Translations under genes and position numbers: made by a program
DNA from: Bacteroidia bacterium
Lineage (GTDB): Bacteria; Bacteroidota; Bacteroidia; Cytophagales; JAAEPT01
Reading direction: 5' to 3'
DNA: 64,000 bases
Assembly: GCA_030431525.1 (NCBI GenBank)
Contig: JAUIJC010000026.1
Location: 1-64,000 of the forward strand
In this document: positions 53,726-61,244 of the stretch, one piece after another
Position numbering within the stretch: position 1 is the first letter of the stretch
Layout: every line of letters starts with the position of its first letter
Notes under the pieces: generated by a model
Databases searched by the model: none
What the model was told of the DNA's origin: nothing
What the model saw: the letters and a program-made list of their open reading frames with translations, nothing else

Positions 53726-54007
53726 TCAGGCATTTGTGATGTTCACCGCCTCTACGCTAACAACTTCAGGTACCTCTTTTTTGATGGCTTCCTGAATGCC
53801 TGCCTTGAAGGTCATGGCCGACATTGGGCAGTCGCCACAAGAGCCCAAAAGCTCCAAGGTAACACGCATGTCTTCGGTAACTTCCAAGACGCGGACATCA
53901 CCGCCGTCGGCTTTCAAGTATGGACGGATGCTGTCCAATGCCTTGTCAATCTTTTCGTGTAAACGTTCCAAATCGCTCACTTCTTGTCTATTTAAAAGTG
54001 TTGTCAT
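53726..54007 (-). CDS. NifU-like (Nfu) iron-sulfur scaffold protein
   Basis: A 93-residue Nfu-domain protein. The CGDCPMS motif (C59, C62 or near) binds a transient Fe-S cluster, and IRPYLKADGGDVRVLEV is the usual opening of the domain. It delivers Fe-S clusters to client enzymes. It follows mrp, another Fe-S carrier, after a 50-base gap that contains a strong hairpin. Confidence 0.95.
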   Translation of the reverse strand: MTTLLNRQEVSDLERLHEKIDKALDSIRPYLKADGGDVRVLEVTEDMRVTLELLGSCGDCPMSAMTFKAGIQEAIKKEVPEVVSVEAVNITNA

Positions 54008-54019
54008 TAAATAATTGTT

Positions 54020-54051
54020 CCCGCCTTACCCAAGTTGTTGGGTAAGGCGGG
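54020..54051. promoter_or_regulatory. Strong intercistronic hairpin between mrp and nfu
   Basis: A perfect 14-base GC-rich stem (cccgccttacccaa/ttgggtaaggcggg) with a four-base loop fills the space between mrp and nfu. On the minus strand it is followed by AACAATTA, not a T-run, so it is more likely an RNA-stabilising or processing element, or an attenuator, than a full terminator. Confidence 0.65.
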
Positions 54052-54057
54052 CAATGC

Positions 54058-55146
54058 TTATTGTACTGGAACAGCCTTGCTGGCCTGTTGCGTTGAGTTT
54101 CGGATGGCTACTTGGCGAGCAAGTTGTTCAGCCAGTTCTCTGAAGGATTCGCCAGTCACATCTTCCTTCAGTACAGCAGGGACGCCTTTATCCCCGCAAA
54201 CGCGAATACCTTGAACCAATGGGATTTCGCCCAAGAAAGGAACATCATTCATGGCAGACAAGCGCTTTCCGCCGTCACGACCAAAGATGTAGTACTTGTT
54301 ATCTGGAAGTTCCTCAGGAGTAAAGTAGGCCATGTTTTCTACCACGCCCAAGACTGGAACATTGATTTGTTCCTGTTTGAACATGGCCAAACCTTTTTCA
54401 GCATCCGCCAAGGCCACTTTCTGTGGTGTGGTGACAATGATAGCTCCCGTGATTGGAAGGGACTGTACCAACGTCAGGTGAATATCGCTTGTGCCCGGAG
54501 GCAAATCAATTAACATGTAGTCGAGCTCGCCCCACTTACAATCGCCAATAAACTGGCGGATAGCAGAGCTGGCCATTGGTCCACGCCAAACAACGGCGCT
54601 TCCCGGAGGAGTGAGGAACCCGATGGACATTACCTCCACGCCATAGCGCTGGACAGGCAATAACCAGTTTTTTCCGTCTTCTTCGGACATGCCAATTTTT
54701 TGGTCCTCAATGCCGAACATCACTGGCTGAGAAGGGCCGTGGATGTCTGCGTCGAGGATGCCGACTTTGGCTCCGGCTTGTGCCAAGGCTACAGCCAAGT
54801 TACTTGTAACGGTAGATTTACCAACGCCACCTTTACCAGAGGCAACAGCAATGAAGTTCTTAACCTTAGGAAGATTTGGACCAAGGTTGGTCAAAGAGGA
54901 AGTAACGTTGGCGGTAATGTTAATGTCAACCTCTGCTTGGGCGTCAACCAGATTGTGAATGGCCTCAATGCAATTGTTTTTAATGACGTTCTTCATTGGG
55001 CAGGCCGGTGTGGTCAGCTCCAAGGTGAAGGCGACTTTATTGCCTTCAATCGTAACGTCCTTAATCATGTTGAGGCTAACCAAATCTTTTTTGATGTCTG
55101 GATCATCAACAGTGGATAACGCTTTCAGTATCTGCTCAGTAGTCAT
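54058..55146 (-). CDS. Mrp/NBP35 family Fe-S carrier ATPase
   Basis: A 362-residue Mrp (ApbC) protein: an N-terminal DUF59/MIP18-like domain (about 1-85), then a P-loop ATPase domain with the deviant Walker A GKGGVGKSTV (about residue 107), GILDADIHGPSQP and LIDLPPGTSD. It binds and transfers [4Fe-4S] clusters. The CxxC of the C-terminal domain that many Mrp proteins carry is not seen here. An upstream in-frame extension of 52 residues begins inside the terminator at 55275 and is not conserved; the ATG at 55146 is normal. Confidence 0.93.
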   Translation of the reverse strand: MTTEQILKALSTVDDPDIKKDLVSLNMIKDVTIEGNKVAFTLELTTPACPMKNVIKNNCIEAIHNLVDAQAEVDINITANVTSSLTNLGPNLPKVKNFIAVASGKGGVGKSTVTSNLAVALAQAGAKVGILDADIHGPSQPVMFGIEDQKIGMSEEDGKNWLLPVQRYGVEVMSIGFLTPPGSAVVWRGPMASSAIRQFIGDCKWGELDYMLIDLPPGTSDIHLTLVQSLPITGAIIVTTPQKVALADAEKGLAMFKQEQINVPVLGVVENMAYFTPEELPDNKYYIFGRDGGKRLSAMNDVPFLGEIPLVQGIRVCGDKGVPAVLKEDVTGESFRELAEQLARQVAIRNSTQQASKAVPVQ

Positions 55147-55274
55147 GGCAAAGGAGAGGTTGTTTTGACGGTTTGGATGTAAGAAATCCAAACGAGCTCG
55201 CAATATACAAAAATGGTCGCTCAAGTGTCTCGGCTTGCTGTTAGAAACAAAACCTCCTCCGGAAAAGTTTGGAC

Positions 55275-55310
55275 ACAAAAAAACCCTTGGGGAAAATCCC
55301 AAGGGTTCTC
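55275..55310 (-). terminator. Terminator of the TM2-domain gene
   Basis: On the minus strand AACCCTTGGGA and TCCCCAAGGGTTTTTTT form a hairpin followed by a T-run, about 20 bases after the stop codon of the TM2 gene. Confidence 0.88.
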
Positions 55311-55330
55311 AATGCTAAATCTGAAGGCGA

Positions 55331-55564
55331 TTACTTGTTAGCAATCACTTTGCCGTCGCCGTCAGTGAATTTGCCAAGGGCAATCATGATAAGGTCGATC
55401 AAAGACCAGATGCCGAATCCACCAAGAGTCAAAAACTGGAAAATACCAGTACCAACTTTACCTGCGTAAAAACGGTGTACACCCAATGGTCCTGCAACAA
55501 GGGCAAGAATCAAAACAACGGTCCAATCCTTCTCGCTTTTTTCGATAGCTACTTGTTCGCTCAT
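55331..55564 (-). CDS. TM2-domain membrane protein
   Basis: A 77-residue protein with two membrane helices joined by a short acidic/aromatic loop (GPLGVHRFYAGKVGTGIFQFLTLGG to DLIMIALGKFTD), the TM2 domain. TM2 proteins are widespread in bacteria and of unknown function. It has its own promoter and terminator, so it is a single-gene unit. Confidence 0.93.
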   Translation of the reverse strand: MSEQVAIEKSEKDWTVVLILALVAGPLGVHRFYAGKVGTGIFQFLTLGGFGIWSLIDLIMIALGKFTDGDGKVIANK

Positions 55565-55596
55565 TTTTCAAAAGTTTTTTGTGAAAAGTTAAAGCT

Positions 55597-55629
55597 CAAA
55601 TGTACGGCTGTTAATGCGGGATTATCAAA
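55597..55629 (-). promoter_or_regulatory. Bacteroidota-type promoter of the TM2 gene
   Basis: On the minus strand TTTG (55626-55629), 21 bases, then TACATTTG (55597-55604): a full match to TTTG-N19..21-TAnnTTTG, 33 bases upstream of the start codon. Confidence 0.78.
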
Positions 55630-55652
55630 GCTTTTGTGTGAAAAATATATTA

Positions 55653-56282
55653 TCAGATTGCTTGGTCTTCGTAAAATTCCTCTAATGAAGCGATTTTTTC
55701 AGGCACTTTCCAGAGTTGCGTTTTTGCTATAAAATCGTGTGGAAGAAGACGTTGTGTTGTTAGTCTTGATACAAAAATGAAAGCCAAAGCCACTGCCAAA
55801 ATCCCATTTCCTTGGAAGTAGTAAGCAGCCAAAGCCATTGGTGCAACTTTAACAATATTTCTGATTAGAGAGCTAATCCAACTAAAGGACTCCCCATCTT
55901 TTTGGTCACCAACCTTGATGTCAAAAAGGTGTTTTCCCAATGTTTTTTGGCGTAAACCCTCAGCTATAAGACTATAAACCCCGCAGATGATTAAGGCATA
56001 AGTTTGCACGAAATAGAAGTCGTAGCTAAACACCCCTTCACGGTTATGGAGCCAGTCGGCATATTGGTTGACATAATATTTTAACTGCCCAGTCTGAAAG
56101 ATGTACACGATTCCAAAAAAGGTGAACACCGCATTTACCGTGAACCAATCAAAGGCAAAGGCCATGGCGCGGGTAGCCACGGGTACTGAAGCGAGGGACT
56201 TTTTCTTGAAGAACGTTACACCAGTGTAAACCAAGAGGAAGACGGCGGCGATGCCGATGGCGACTTGCAAGTAAGGTATCAT
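55653..56282 (-). CDS. RDD-family membrane protein
   Basis: A 209-residue protein with about five hydrophobic segments and RDD signatures: ATRAMAFAFDWFTVNA (the R..D..D-like motif in the first helix), EGLRQKTLGKHLFDIKV, and ISSLIRNIVKVAPM. RDD proteins are membrane proteins sometimes linked to ion transport. The ATG at 56282 is the first one before the initial membrane helix. A -7-like TATCTTTG box lies at 56305-56312 on the minus strand. It is divergent from the Lrp/AsnC gene. Confidence 0.88.
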   Translation of the reverse strand: MIPYLQVAIGIAAVFLLVYTGVTFFKKKSLASVPVATRAMAFAFDWFTVNAVFTFFGIVYIFQTGQLKYYVNQYADWLHNREGVFSYDFYFVQTYALIICGVYSLIAEGLRQKTLGKHLFDIKVGDQKDGESFSWISSLIRNIVKVAPMALAAYYFQGNGILAVALAFIFVSRLTTQRLLPHDFIAKTQLWKVPEKIASLEEFYEDQAI

Positions 56283-56357
56283 GAGATAGGGATGATATTC
56301 CAAACAAAGATACGGCGGAATTGCCGTAATTTGGACTGAAGCTAAAATTCCTTGCGT

Positions 56358-56810
56358 ATGACCCTCGATGAAATCGACCACAAAATCATTTCCCTATTGC
56401 AGGAGGATGCCCAACGGCCATACACTGAAATTGCGGAGCGGGTCTGTGTTTCTCCAGGTACAGTCCACGTTCGGATGCGGAAATTGAAGCAATCGGGAAT
56501 CGTTACGGGCTCTACGCTCAAGCTTGATTATTCAAAACTGGGTTATGACATCAAGGCCTTTTTGGGTATCTATTTGGAGAAAAGCGGGCTTTATGATGAT
56601 GTCGTAGACCAGTTGCGCGACATTCCTGAGATTTTGTCTATTGATTACACCACGGGAGATTACAGCATTTTTGTGAAAATCATTTGCCGAGATACCAATC
56701 ATTTGAGGGAGGTGCTCCACGACAAAATCCAGCAAGTCAGGGGAATTGACCGCACGGAAACCATTATTTCCTTGGAGGAAACCTTGGATCGAGAGGTGAA
56801 ACTGGATTAA
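56358..56810 (+). CDS. Lrp/AsnC-family transcriptional regulator
   Basis: A 150-residue regulator: an N-terminal helix-turn-helix (about 5-60, LDEIDHKIISLLQEDAQRPYTEIAERV) and a C-terminal RAM ligand-binding domain (about 65-145). Such proteins respond to amino acids and regulate nearby and distant genes. It is divergent from the RDD gene, with a shared 75-base upstream region, and overlaps the convergent porP-like gene by four bases. I use the ATG at 56358, two codons inside a TTG start. Confidence 0.93.
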   Translation: MTLDEIDHKIISLLQEDAQRPYTEIAERVCVSPGTVHVRMRKLKQSGIVTGSTLKLDYSKLGYDIKAFLGIYLEKSGLYDDVVDQLRDIPEILSIDYTTGDYSIFVKIICRDTNHLREVLHDKIQQVRGIDRTETIISLEETLDREVKLD

Positions 56811-57694
56811 ATCCCAACGTTAAGGGTCAGCTCCAAGGAAGGAATTTGAATCACTGGTGAATTCGAGAATGGAGCAAAATAGGACATGCCAATGCCTGTA
56901 GCCTTCGTGAATCGTGTTTTTGTTTTTACCCCCACATAGCCCATCATGCCTTGCTCATGGTGGTAGCCAAGCCCCAACTGAAATAGGTCTTTGAAAGCGC
57001 CAATGGCTTGCAGGGCCAGTTCGTTCCTCACTCCATTTGAATGGATGCGGTAGTAAACAAATGGCGTCAGCGAGTAGGTCGGATTCAACTGAAAGCTGTA
57101 GCTACCATAGGCCAAATAATTAGAAGAGGCTGTATAGGTGGCTATGATGGGGCGCAGCTCAGGAGAGGTGATTTGGTTGATGGCAAAGCCAGCCCGCATT
57201 TTTTTGGAGTAGAGGACAATACCCAAATTCATGTCGAAGGCCGATGCTGAATTATTTGTGGTCGAGGTATTTCCCTGATTATTCATGCTGATGACTCCCA
57301 CACCAATTCCTCCAGAGAGCAGGTATTCTTCCGACAGTTTTAGCTGTCCTGTATAAGTCAGGTTCGCCCAAGTTTCTTGGATCAAGGGGCCATTGTTATT
57401 CGTCAGAAAAGAGCCTCCAAGTACATGACTGAAACTTTCCTGCCTATTAGGCTGTCCCAACTTAAGTGCCCCGTTGAAAGCTTGGGTGGACACTTTTTTC
57501 ATGGCACCCACATAGGAGAAATTTCCAAAAACTACATTTGCCTTCAGGTCGTTCATCTCTCGTTCCGCAGGGTTTTGGAACGCCATGGTGAAAAATCCTT
57601 GGTTGAAGAGTCTGGGAATGAGGTAGTAATCCTGGGCCAGAGACGCATGGCCGCAACAAAGTATCAGAATCAATATGAAAAGACGTCTCCTCAC
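56807..57694 (-). CDS. PorP/SprF-family type IX secretion membrane protein
   Basis: A 295-residue outer-membrane barrel protein with signal peptide (cut at SLAQ, about residue 20). It begins QDYYLIPRLFNQGFFTMAFQNPA, typical of PorP/SprF proteins, and continues as alternating strands (GGSFLTNNNGPLIQETW, SGGIGVGVISMNNQ, YVGVKTKTRF). PorP/SprF members are needed for export or anchoring of particular T9SS substrates, especially those with type B sorting domains. It is divergent from an ECF sigma/anti-sigma pair whose last two proteins carry type-B-like domains, implying a functional link. Confidence 0.9.
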   Translation of the reverse strand: MRRRLFILILILCCGHASLAQDYYLIPRLFNQGFFTMAFQNPAEREMNDLKANVVFGNFSYVGAMKKVSTQAFNGALKLGQPNRQESFSHVLGGSFLTNNNGPLIQETWANLTYTGQLKLSEEYLLSGGIGVGVISMNNQGNTSTTNNSASAFDMNLGIVLYSKKMRAGFAINQITSPELRPIIATYTASSNYLAYGSYSFQLNPTYSLTPFVYYRIHSNGVRNELALQAIGAFKDLFQLGLGYHHEQGMMGYVGVKTKTRFTKATGIGMSYFAPFSNSPVIQIPSLELTLNVGI

Positions 57695-57903
57695 TGGGGA
57701 TTTTTATGTTGAAGTTAGGCCAACATTAAGCGGAATTTAAATGTTCTCGTAAAATCTTATTTTTTTTGGAATAAATCGCACTCTAGTACGCTTGTAAGTC
57801 TTTATGTTATTTTCGTCTATAATTGTATTCGGGACTTACTTTGAACCTCTCTGGGCTATGTATGGTTGTGGGGAGGGAATAATAGGAGTGGAAAAATCAG
57901 CGG

Positions 57904-58473
57904 ATGGATAACTATTCGGAACAAAAGGTACTGGCCATGTTGGAGGCGGGCGAGGTCAATCAGGCCATCGCCTTGCTCTATAAGCATGAGCTTCCCAAAA
58001 TCATACGCTATGTACAAAAGAACAGCGGAAATGAGGATGATGCCTTCGATGTATTTCAGGAAGCTGTTTTAGTCCTGCACCAAGAGGTGACGAAGGGGAA
58101 TCTTGACCTGAAGGTTGGCGGGTTTTTGTACACCGTCAGCAGGAATGTGTGGTTAAATACCTTGAAGAAACGCTCCAAGGAGCTCTTAAGTGATGAAGTG
58201 AGGGACACAGAGCCTAGCAAAGTGGAGTTCCTCTCGGATATGATGGAAGTTGAGAAAAAAAGGGTGCTGGACAAGGTTTTTTCGATGCTTTCGGAAAAAT
58301 GTCAAAAAATTTTGCACCTAACCGTTTACCAAAGCATATCCATGGAGGATGTTGCAGAAAGGATGGGGTACGCCACGGCAAACACTGCCAAGACGGCGAA
58401 CTATCAGTGTAAGCAACAATTGATGAAAGTGGTAAAGGACAATAAGGAGGCGTTGGACTTTTTGTTAAGGTAA
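57904..58473 (+). CDS. ECF-type RNA polymerase sigma factor
   Basis: A 189-residue sigma-70 family factor of ECF size. Sigma region 2 spans about 25-95 (KIIRYVQKNSGNEDDAFDVFQEAVLVL and FLYTVSRNVWLN) and region 4 spans about 125-180 (VFSMLSEKCQKILHLTVYQSISMEDVAERMGY). It is followed 27 bases later by an anti-sigma-like gene, the usual arrangement in which the anti-sigma factor holds it at the membrane. The upstream region holds a weak -7-like sequence but no clear ECF promoter. Confidence 0.93.
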   Translation: MDNYSEQKVLAMLEAGEVNQAIALLYKHELPKIIRYVQKNSGNEDDAFDVFQEAVLVLHQEVTKGNLDLKVGGFLYTVSRNVWLNTLKKRSKELLSDEVRDTEPSKVEFLSDMMEVEKKRVLDKVFSMLSEKCQKILHLTVYQSISMEDVAERMGYATANTAKTANYQCKQQLMKVVKDNKEALDFLLR

Positions 58474-58500
58474 CTGAAGCGTTTAAACGGGGTTGGAATT

Positions 58501-59637
58501 ATGAAGGAAGAGTATCGCATTTTGGAATTGATAGACCATTACCTTTCAGGACAGCTGGAAGGAGAGGCCTTACATAGCTTTGAGCAAAGAATGCAAGCGG
58601 ATCAGGCTTTCCGTGAGCAGGTGGAGGTTCAGCAAATGACTAACAATTTGCTGGCGGTGAAGGAGCAATTGCCTTTGATGGAGGAAATGCAACGCTTGCG
58701 CAAGAAGTCACAGTTCCGCAAAAAAACTATTCGTTATGGAATGGTTGCAGGCGGGATTGGCCTTGGTCTTGCTACTTTTTTGTTTTTGAACGACGGAAAT
58801 TCTCCACAGGGTCCAGATTCGGATTCCCTTGTGGTGGTTCAAGAAACCAAGACGCCAGACAGACAGCCATCAAGTGAAACCCAGTCTCCTTCGAAAGAAG
58901 TTGTAAAGGAGGAAGAAGCTGACATGCCTACTTCCAAAGCTCCACAAAAGGAGACTGAGAATAAGCAGACTCAAGCAAAAGAGACAAAGGAAGAAACACA
59001 AAAGGAAGTAGCTGTTGACTCATTGCCTGAGACCTCCAAACGAGATATTAACAAAGAAGAAATTGCGGAAAAGAAGGAAGCTCGCAAGGAAGATGATGTC
59101 GTGGTGACAAAGGAAGCTGTTGTTGATTGTGATGAGGTTACTATTGAGGTTCCATTCGAAGTGGCCAATACTTGTCAGGGTGAAGCGACAGGAAGCATAG
59201 AAGTTTTTCCAAAAGAAATTCAAGGTGGGCGTTTACCTTACGAATTCTCTCTTGATAGTAAGGAGAAGTTCACGGATAGAACGCAATTCGAGGACTTGGC
59301 CAAAGGAGAGCACCGCTTGTTTGTCAGAGATGGACAGGGTTGTGTGAAGGAGGTCTTGCCAAAGCCTCATATCTTTGCACAACGTTGCGCTCCAGAAGTG
59401 GCATTTAACCCATCCTTCGGGGAAACTTGGCAGGTTCCAGTACCTGAAGGCCAGCAGGGAGATCTGCAAATTATGACCGCCTCTGGCGATAAGGTTTACG
59501 AAACCGCTGTGTTTGAAGGAGATGAGTGGGATGGTCGAAGCTCAAGCGGTGAAGAACTTAAAGCGGGTTATTATTTGTTCCAACTCAAGCTATCGGACGG
59601 TAAACTGATTCAAGGAGGAATCACTATCATCCGTTAA
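58501..59637 (+). CDS. Membrane anti-sigma-like protein with SprB-like repeat and T9SS type-B-like C-terminus
   Basis: A 378-residue protein of unusual architecture. Residues 1-75 are cytoplasmic and helical (LELIDHYLSGQLEGEALHSFEQRM), like the sigma-binding part of anti-sigma factors. A membrane helix spans about 77-97. A 110-residue low-complexity K/E/T/Q linker crosses the periplasm. Then comes a SprB-like beta repeat (about 215-285, TCQGEATGSIEV and LPYEFSLDS...LFVRDGQGC). A domain like the gliding-motility/type B T9SS C-terminus closes it (about 300-378, AFNPSFGETW to WDGRSSSGEELKAGYYLFQLKLSDGK). No signal peptide. It could sense secretion or surface state and release the sigma factor. 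The function is inferred. Confidence 0.88.
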   Translation: MKEEYRILELIDHYLSGQLEGEALHSFEQRMQADQAFREQVEVQQMTNNLLAVKEQLPLMEEMQRLRKKSQFRKKTIRYGMVAGGIGLGLATFLFLNDGNSPQGPDSDSLVVVQETKTPDRQPSSETQSPSKEVVKEEEADMPTSKAPQKETENKQTQAKETKEETQKEVAVDSLPETSKRDINKEEIAEKKEARKEDDVVVTKEAVVDCDEVTIEVPFEVANTCQGEATGSIEVFPKEIQGGRLPYEFSLDSKEKFTDRTQFEDLAKGEHRLFVRDGQGCVKEVLPKPHIFAQRCAPEVAFNPSFGETWQVPVPEGQQGDLQIMTASGDKVYETAVFEGDEWDGRSSSGEELKAGYYLFQLKLSDGKLIQGGITIIR

Positions 59638-59644
59638 TGATTTG

Positions 59645-60727
59645 ATGAAACTCATTTATTCCATATTGATTTTATTCTTGGGTTTTTCGCCCTCGGCACT
59701 TCGTGCCCAAGAAGTTTTTGAGATACCTGACTCAGCATTCAGAGGAATGTTGGATTACTATTGGCCAGAATCATTTAATGAAGATGGCTTGATGTATGTG
59801 GATTCTGCCGTCAAGATAAACGGCAATATTCTCTATCATGCTGGTGATATTCTTTCGTTCGAAGGTCTCCAATATTTTCCTTTGCTAGAGGGGCTTACGG
59901 TTCGTGGAAGTAAAGTAGAGGTCTTCGATTATCCATTGCCAAGCATGTATCACATTGACCTTAGAGATAATAAGCTGAAGGTTTTTGAGGTGAGTGGTTT
60001 GTCTCCCAGTTTGGAATTGGCTTATGTGCAAGGGAACGAACTAGAATATGTTCCAGACCTATCAGGTTTTGAAGTTTTGCGTAGCGCAGATTTTTCTAAC
60101 AACAGGTTGACCTTTGAGGATATTGTACCTGTTTACCCTTGGGGGCAGGATACAGCCTTTGATAGGTTTCTCACGGTATTTCCCCAAAAAAGGATAGTCT
60201 TGGAGGATTCCATCGTGGGAACCATTGGCTATGAGGCCACCATTTCATTGGGTGTTGATGAAAATGTTTCAGGCAATGTCTATGAATGGTATAAGGACAG
60301 CGTGTTCTTCACCACAACTGATGAAAACAAACTTGTCTTTGAGGAATTGACAGAGGAGGACGCTGGCGATTATTTCTGTAGAATCACCAATACAGCCATT
60401 CCAGATAGCAATGCTTTTTTGACTACCGAGGTGGTTCGCTTGTCCGCAGAGGCTTCTGACGAAAGCGATTTCCTTTTGGAAAGTGACGTTGATCCATACG
60501 AGCAAAATCTTGAGTTCTCTCCAGACGGGGATGGCATCAATGACAGGTTCTACTTGCCCTATGAGGGCTCTGCAAAAATATTGAGCATGGCGGGTGTTCC
60601 CGTAAAAACATTATCTCTTCCAGCATTTTGGGATGGAACCGATAATAATGGTGCATTCCTTCCAACTGGATACTACTACATTCAGGTCAATGATGGGCAG
60701 TTAGTGCCAATCACGATCTTCCGATAA
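59645..60727 (+). CDS. LRR/Ig-like secreted protein with T9SS type B domain
   Basis: A 360-residue exported protein: signal peptide (cut near LRAQ, residue 22), a leucine-rich-repeat-like region (about 60-150), an Ig-like domain (about 185-265; EWYKDSVFFTT and DAGDYFCRITN), and a type B T9SS C-terminus (about 285-360, FSPDGDGINDRFY to GYYYIQVNDGQ). It starts five bases after the anti-sigma gene ends, so the two are one transcript. It is a plausible partner or ligand of the anti-sigma protein's outer domains and of the PorP/SprF protein. Confidence 0.9.
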   Translation: MKLIYSILILFLGFSPSALRAQEVFEIPDSAFRGMLDYYWPESFNEDGLMYVDSAVKINGNILYHAGDILSFEGLQYFPLLEGLTVRGSKVEVFDYPLPSMYHIDLRDNKLKVFEVSGLSPSLELAYVQGNELEYVPDLSGFEVLRSADFSNNRLTFEDIVPVYPWGQDTAFDRFLTVFPQKRIVLEDSIVGTIGYEATISLGVDENVSGNVYEWYKDSVFFTTTDENKLVFEELTEEDAGDYFCRITNTAIPDSNAFLTTEVVRLSAEASDESDFLLESDVDPYEQNLEFSPDGDGINDRFYLPYEGSAKILSMAGVPVKTLSLPAFWDGTDNNGAFLPTGYYYIQVNDGQLVPITIFR

Positions 60728-60768
60728 ACAAAAGAGAAATAATAATCTGAATCACAAAGGCATCGTTA

Positions 60769-60849
60769 TTTTGTTCGTTGTTCGGAACATGTTGATGCAG
60801 GGATAGCCGTAGCTATCGCAAATCAAGATGTTTCGAACAACGGGCAAAA
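60769..60849 (+). repeat. Long imperfect hairpin downstream of the sigma operon
   Basis: Arms of nearly 40 bases (ttttgttcgttgttcggaac... and ...gtttcgaacaacgggcaaaa) close on the perfect tip ggatagc-cgta-gctatc. The 517-base gap 60728-61244 has no gene; it contains this hairpin, the terminator at 60917, hairpin copy D and CCACAGAG copy 4. Confidence 0.75.
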
Positions 60850-60916
60850 GAACAAGCCGACTGATTTAGCTTATTGTTTCTCTTTGGCTAAGAATGGGGA
60901 ATGGGTGTTTTTGAAT

Positions 60917-60951
60917 AAGGCGTTATGGCTTCTGCTATAACGCCTTTTCTT
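60917..60951 (+). terminator. Terminator-like hairpin
   Basis: aaggcgttat and ataacgcctt form a stem ending in a T-rich tail (ttctttttg), about 190 bases after the LRR/Ig gene. It may terminate a long 3' UTR that includes the preceding hairpin, or a small RNA. Confidence 0.7.
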
Positions 60952-60966
60952 TTTGAGTTTAAAAAC

Positions 60967-61027
60967 GTTGTGGTTCATTTCACCTGCCAACAGCTGAAAG
61001 CTTTGGCAGTGTGAAATGAACCACAAC
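60967..61027. repeat. CACCTGCCAACAGC hairpin element, copy D (single core)
   Basis: Perfect 17-base arms (gttgtggttcatttcac at 60967-60983, complement at 61011-61027) flank the core cctgccaacagctgaaag-ctttggcag. Only one core is present. The 14 outer bases of the arms differ from those of the other copies. Confidence 0.88.
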
Positions 61028-61080
61028 ACTTAAGAGAAAATCACATTGCCAATAGACAACTTTCCGAATACGGTAGATGT

Positions 61081-61192
61081 ACCACAGAGTTCACAGAGTA
61101 AAGGAGAAAAAGAGGCCTCTTACTCTCAAAACGCCATTGTTTTTATAGAATGGGGGGCTCTGTGTCCTCTATTCCTCTGAATTCTCTGTGGT
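61081..61192. repeat. CCACAGAG-type inverted repeat, copy 4
   Basis: accacagagttcacagag and ctctgaattctctgtggt form the outer ends around a variable middle. Same family as 8931, 30177 and 39836. Confidence 0.7.
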
Positions 61193-61244
61193 TTTTTACC
61201 AATAATTCCATTCATAAAGTTCTCTAATGTACAATGGCTAATTT

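Noticed and set aside
55147-55302. 52-residue N-terminal extension of Mrp
   Set aside because: It starts inside the terminator of the TM2 gene and has no family similarity; Mrp begins at 55146.
57770-57850. ECF or -33/-7 promoter before the sigma gene
   Set aside because: Only partial matches (TATAATTG, TTACTTTG) with no properly spaced upstream element.
60728-61244. Possible gene in the 517-base gap after the LRR/Ig protein
   Set aside because: No frame of credible length or composition; the region is hairpins, a terminator and repeats.
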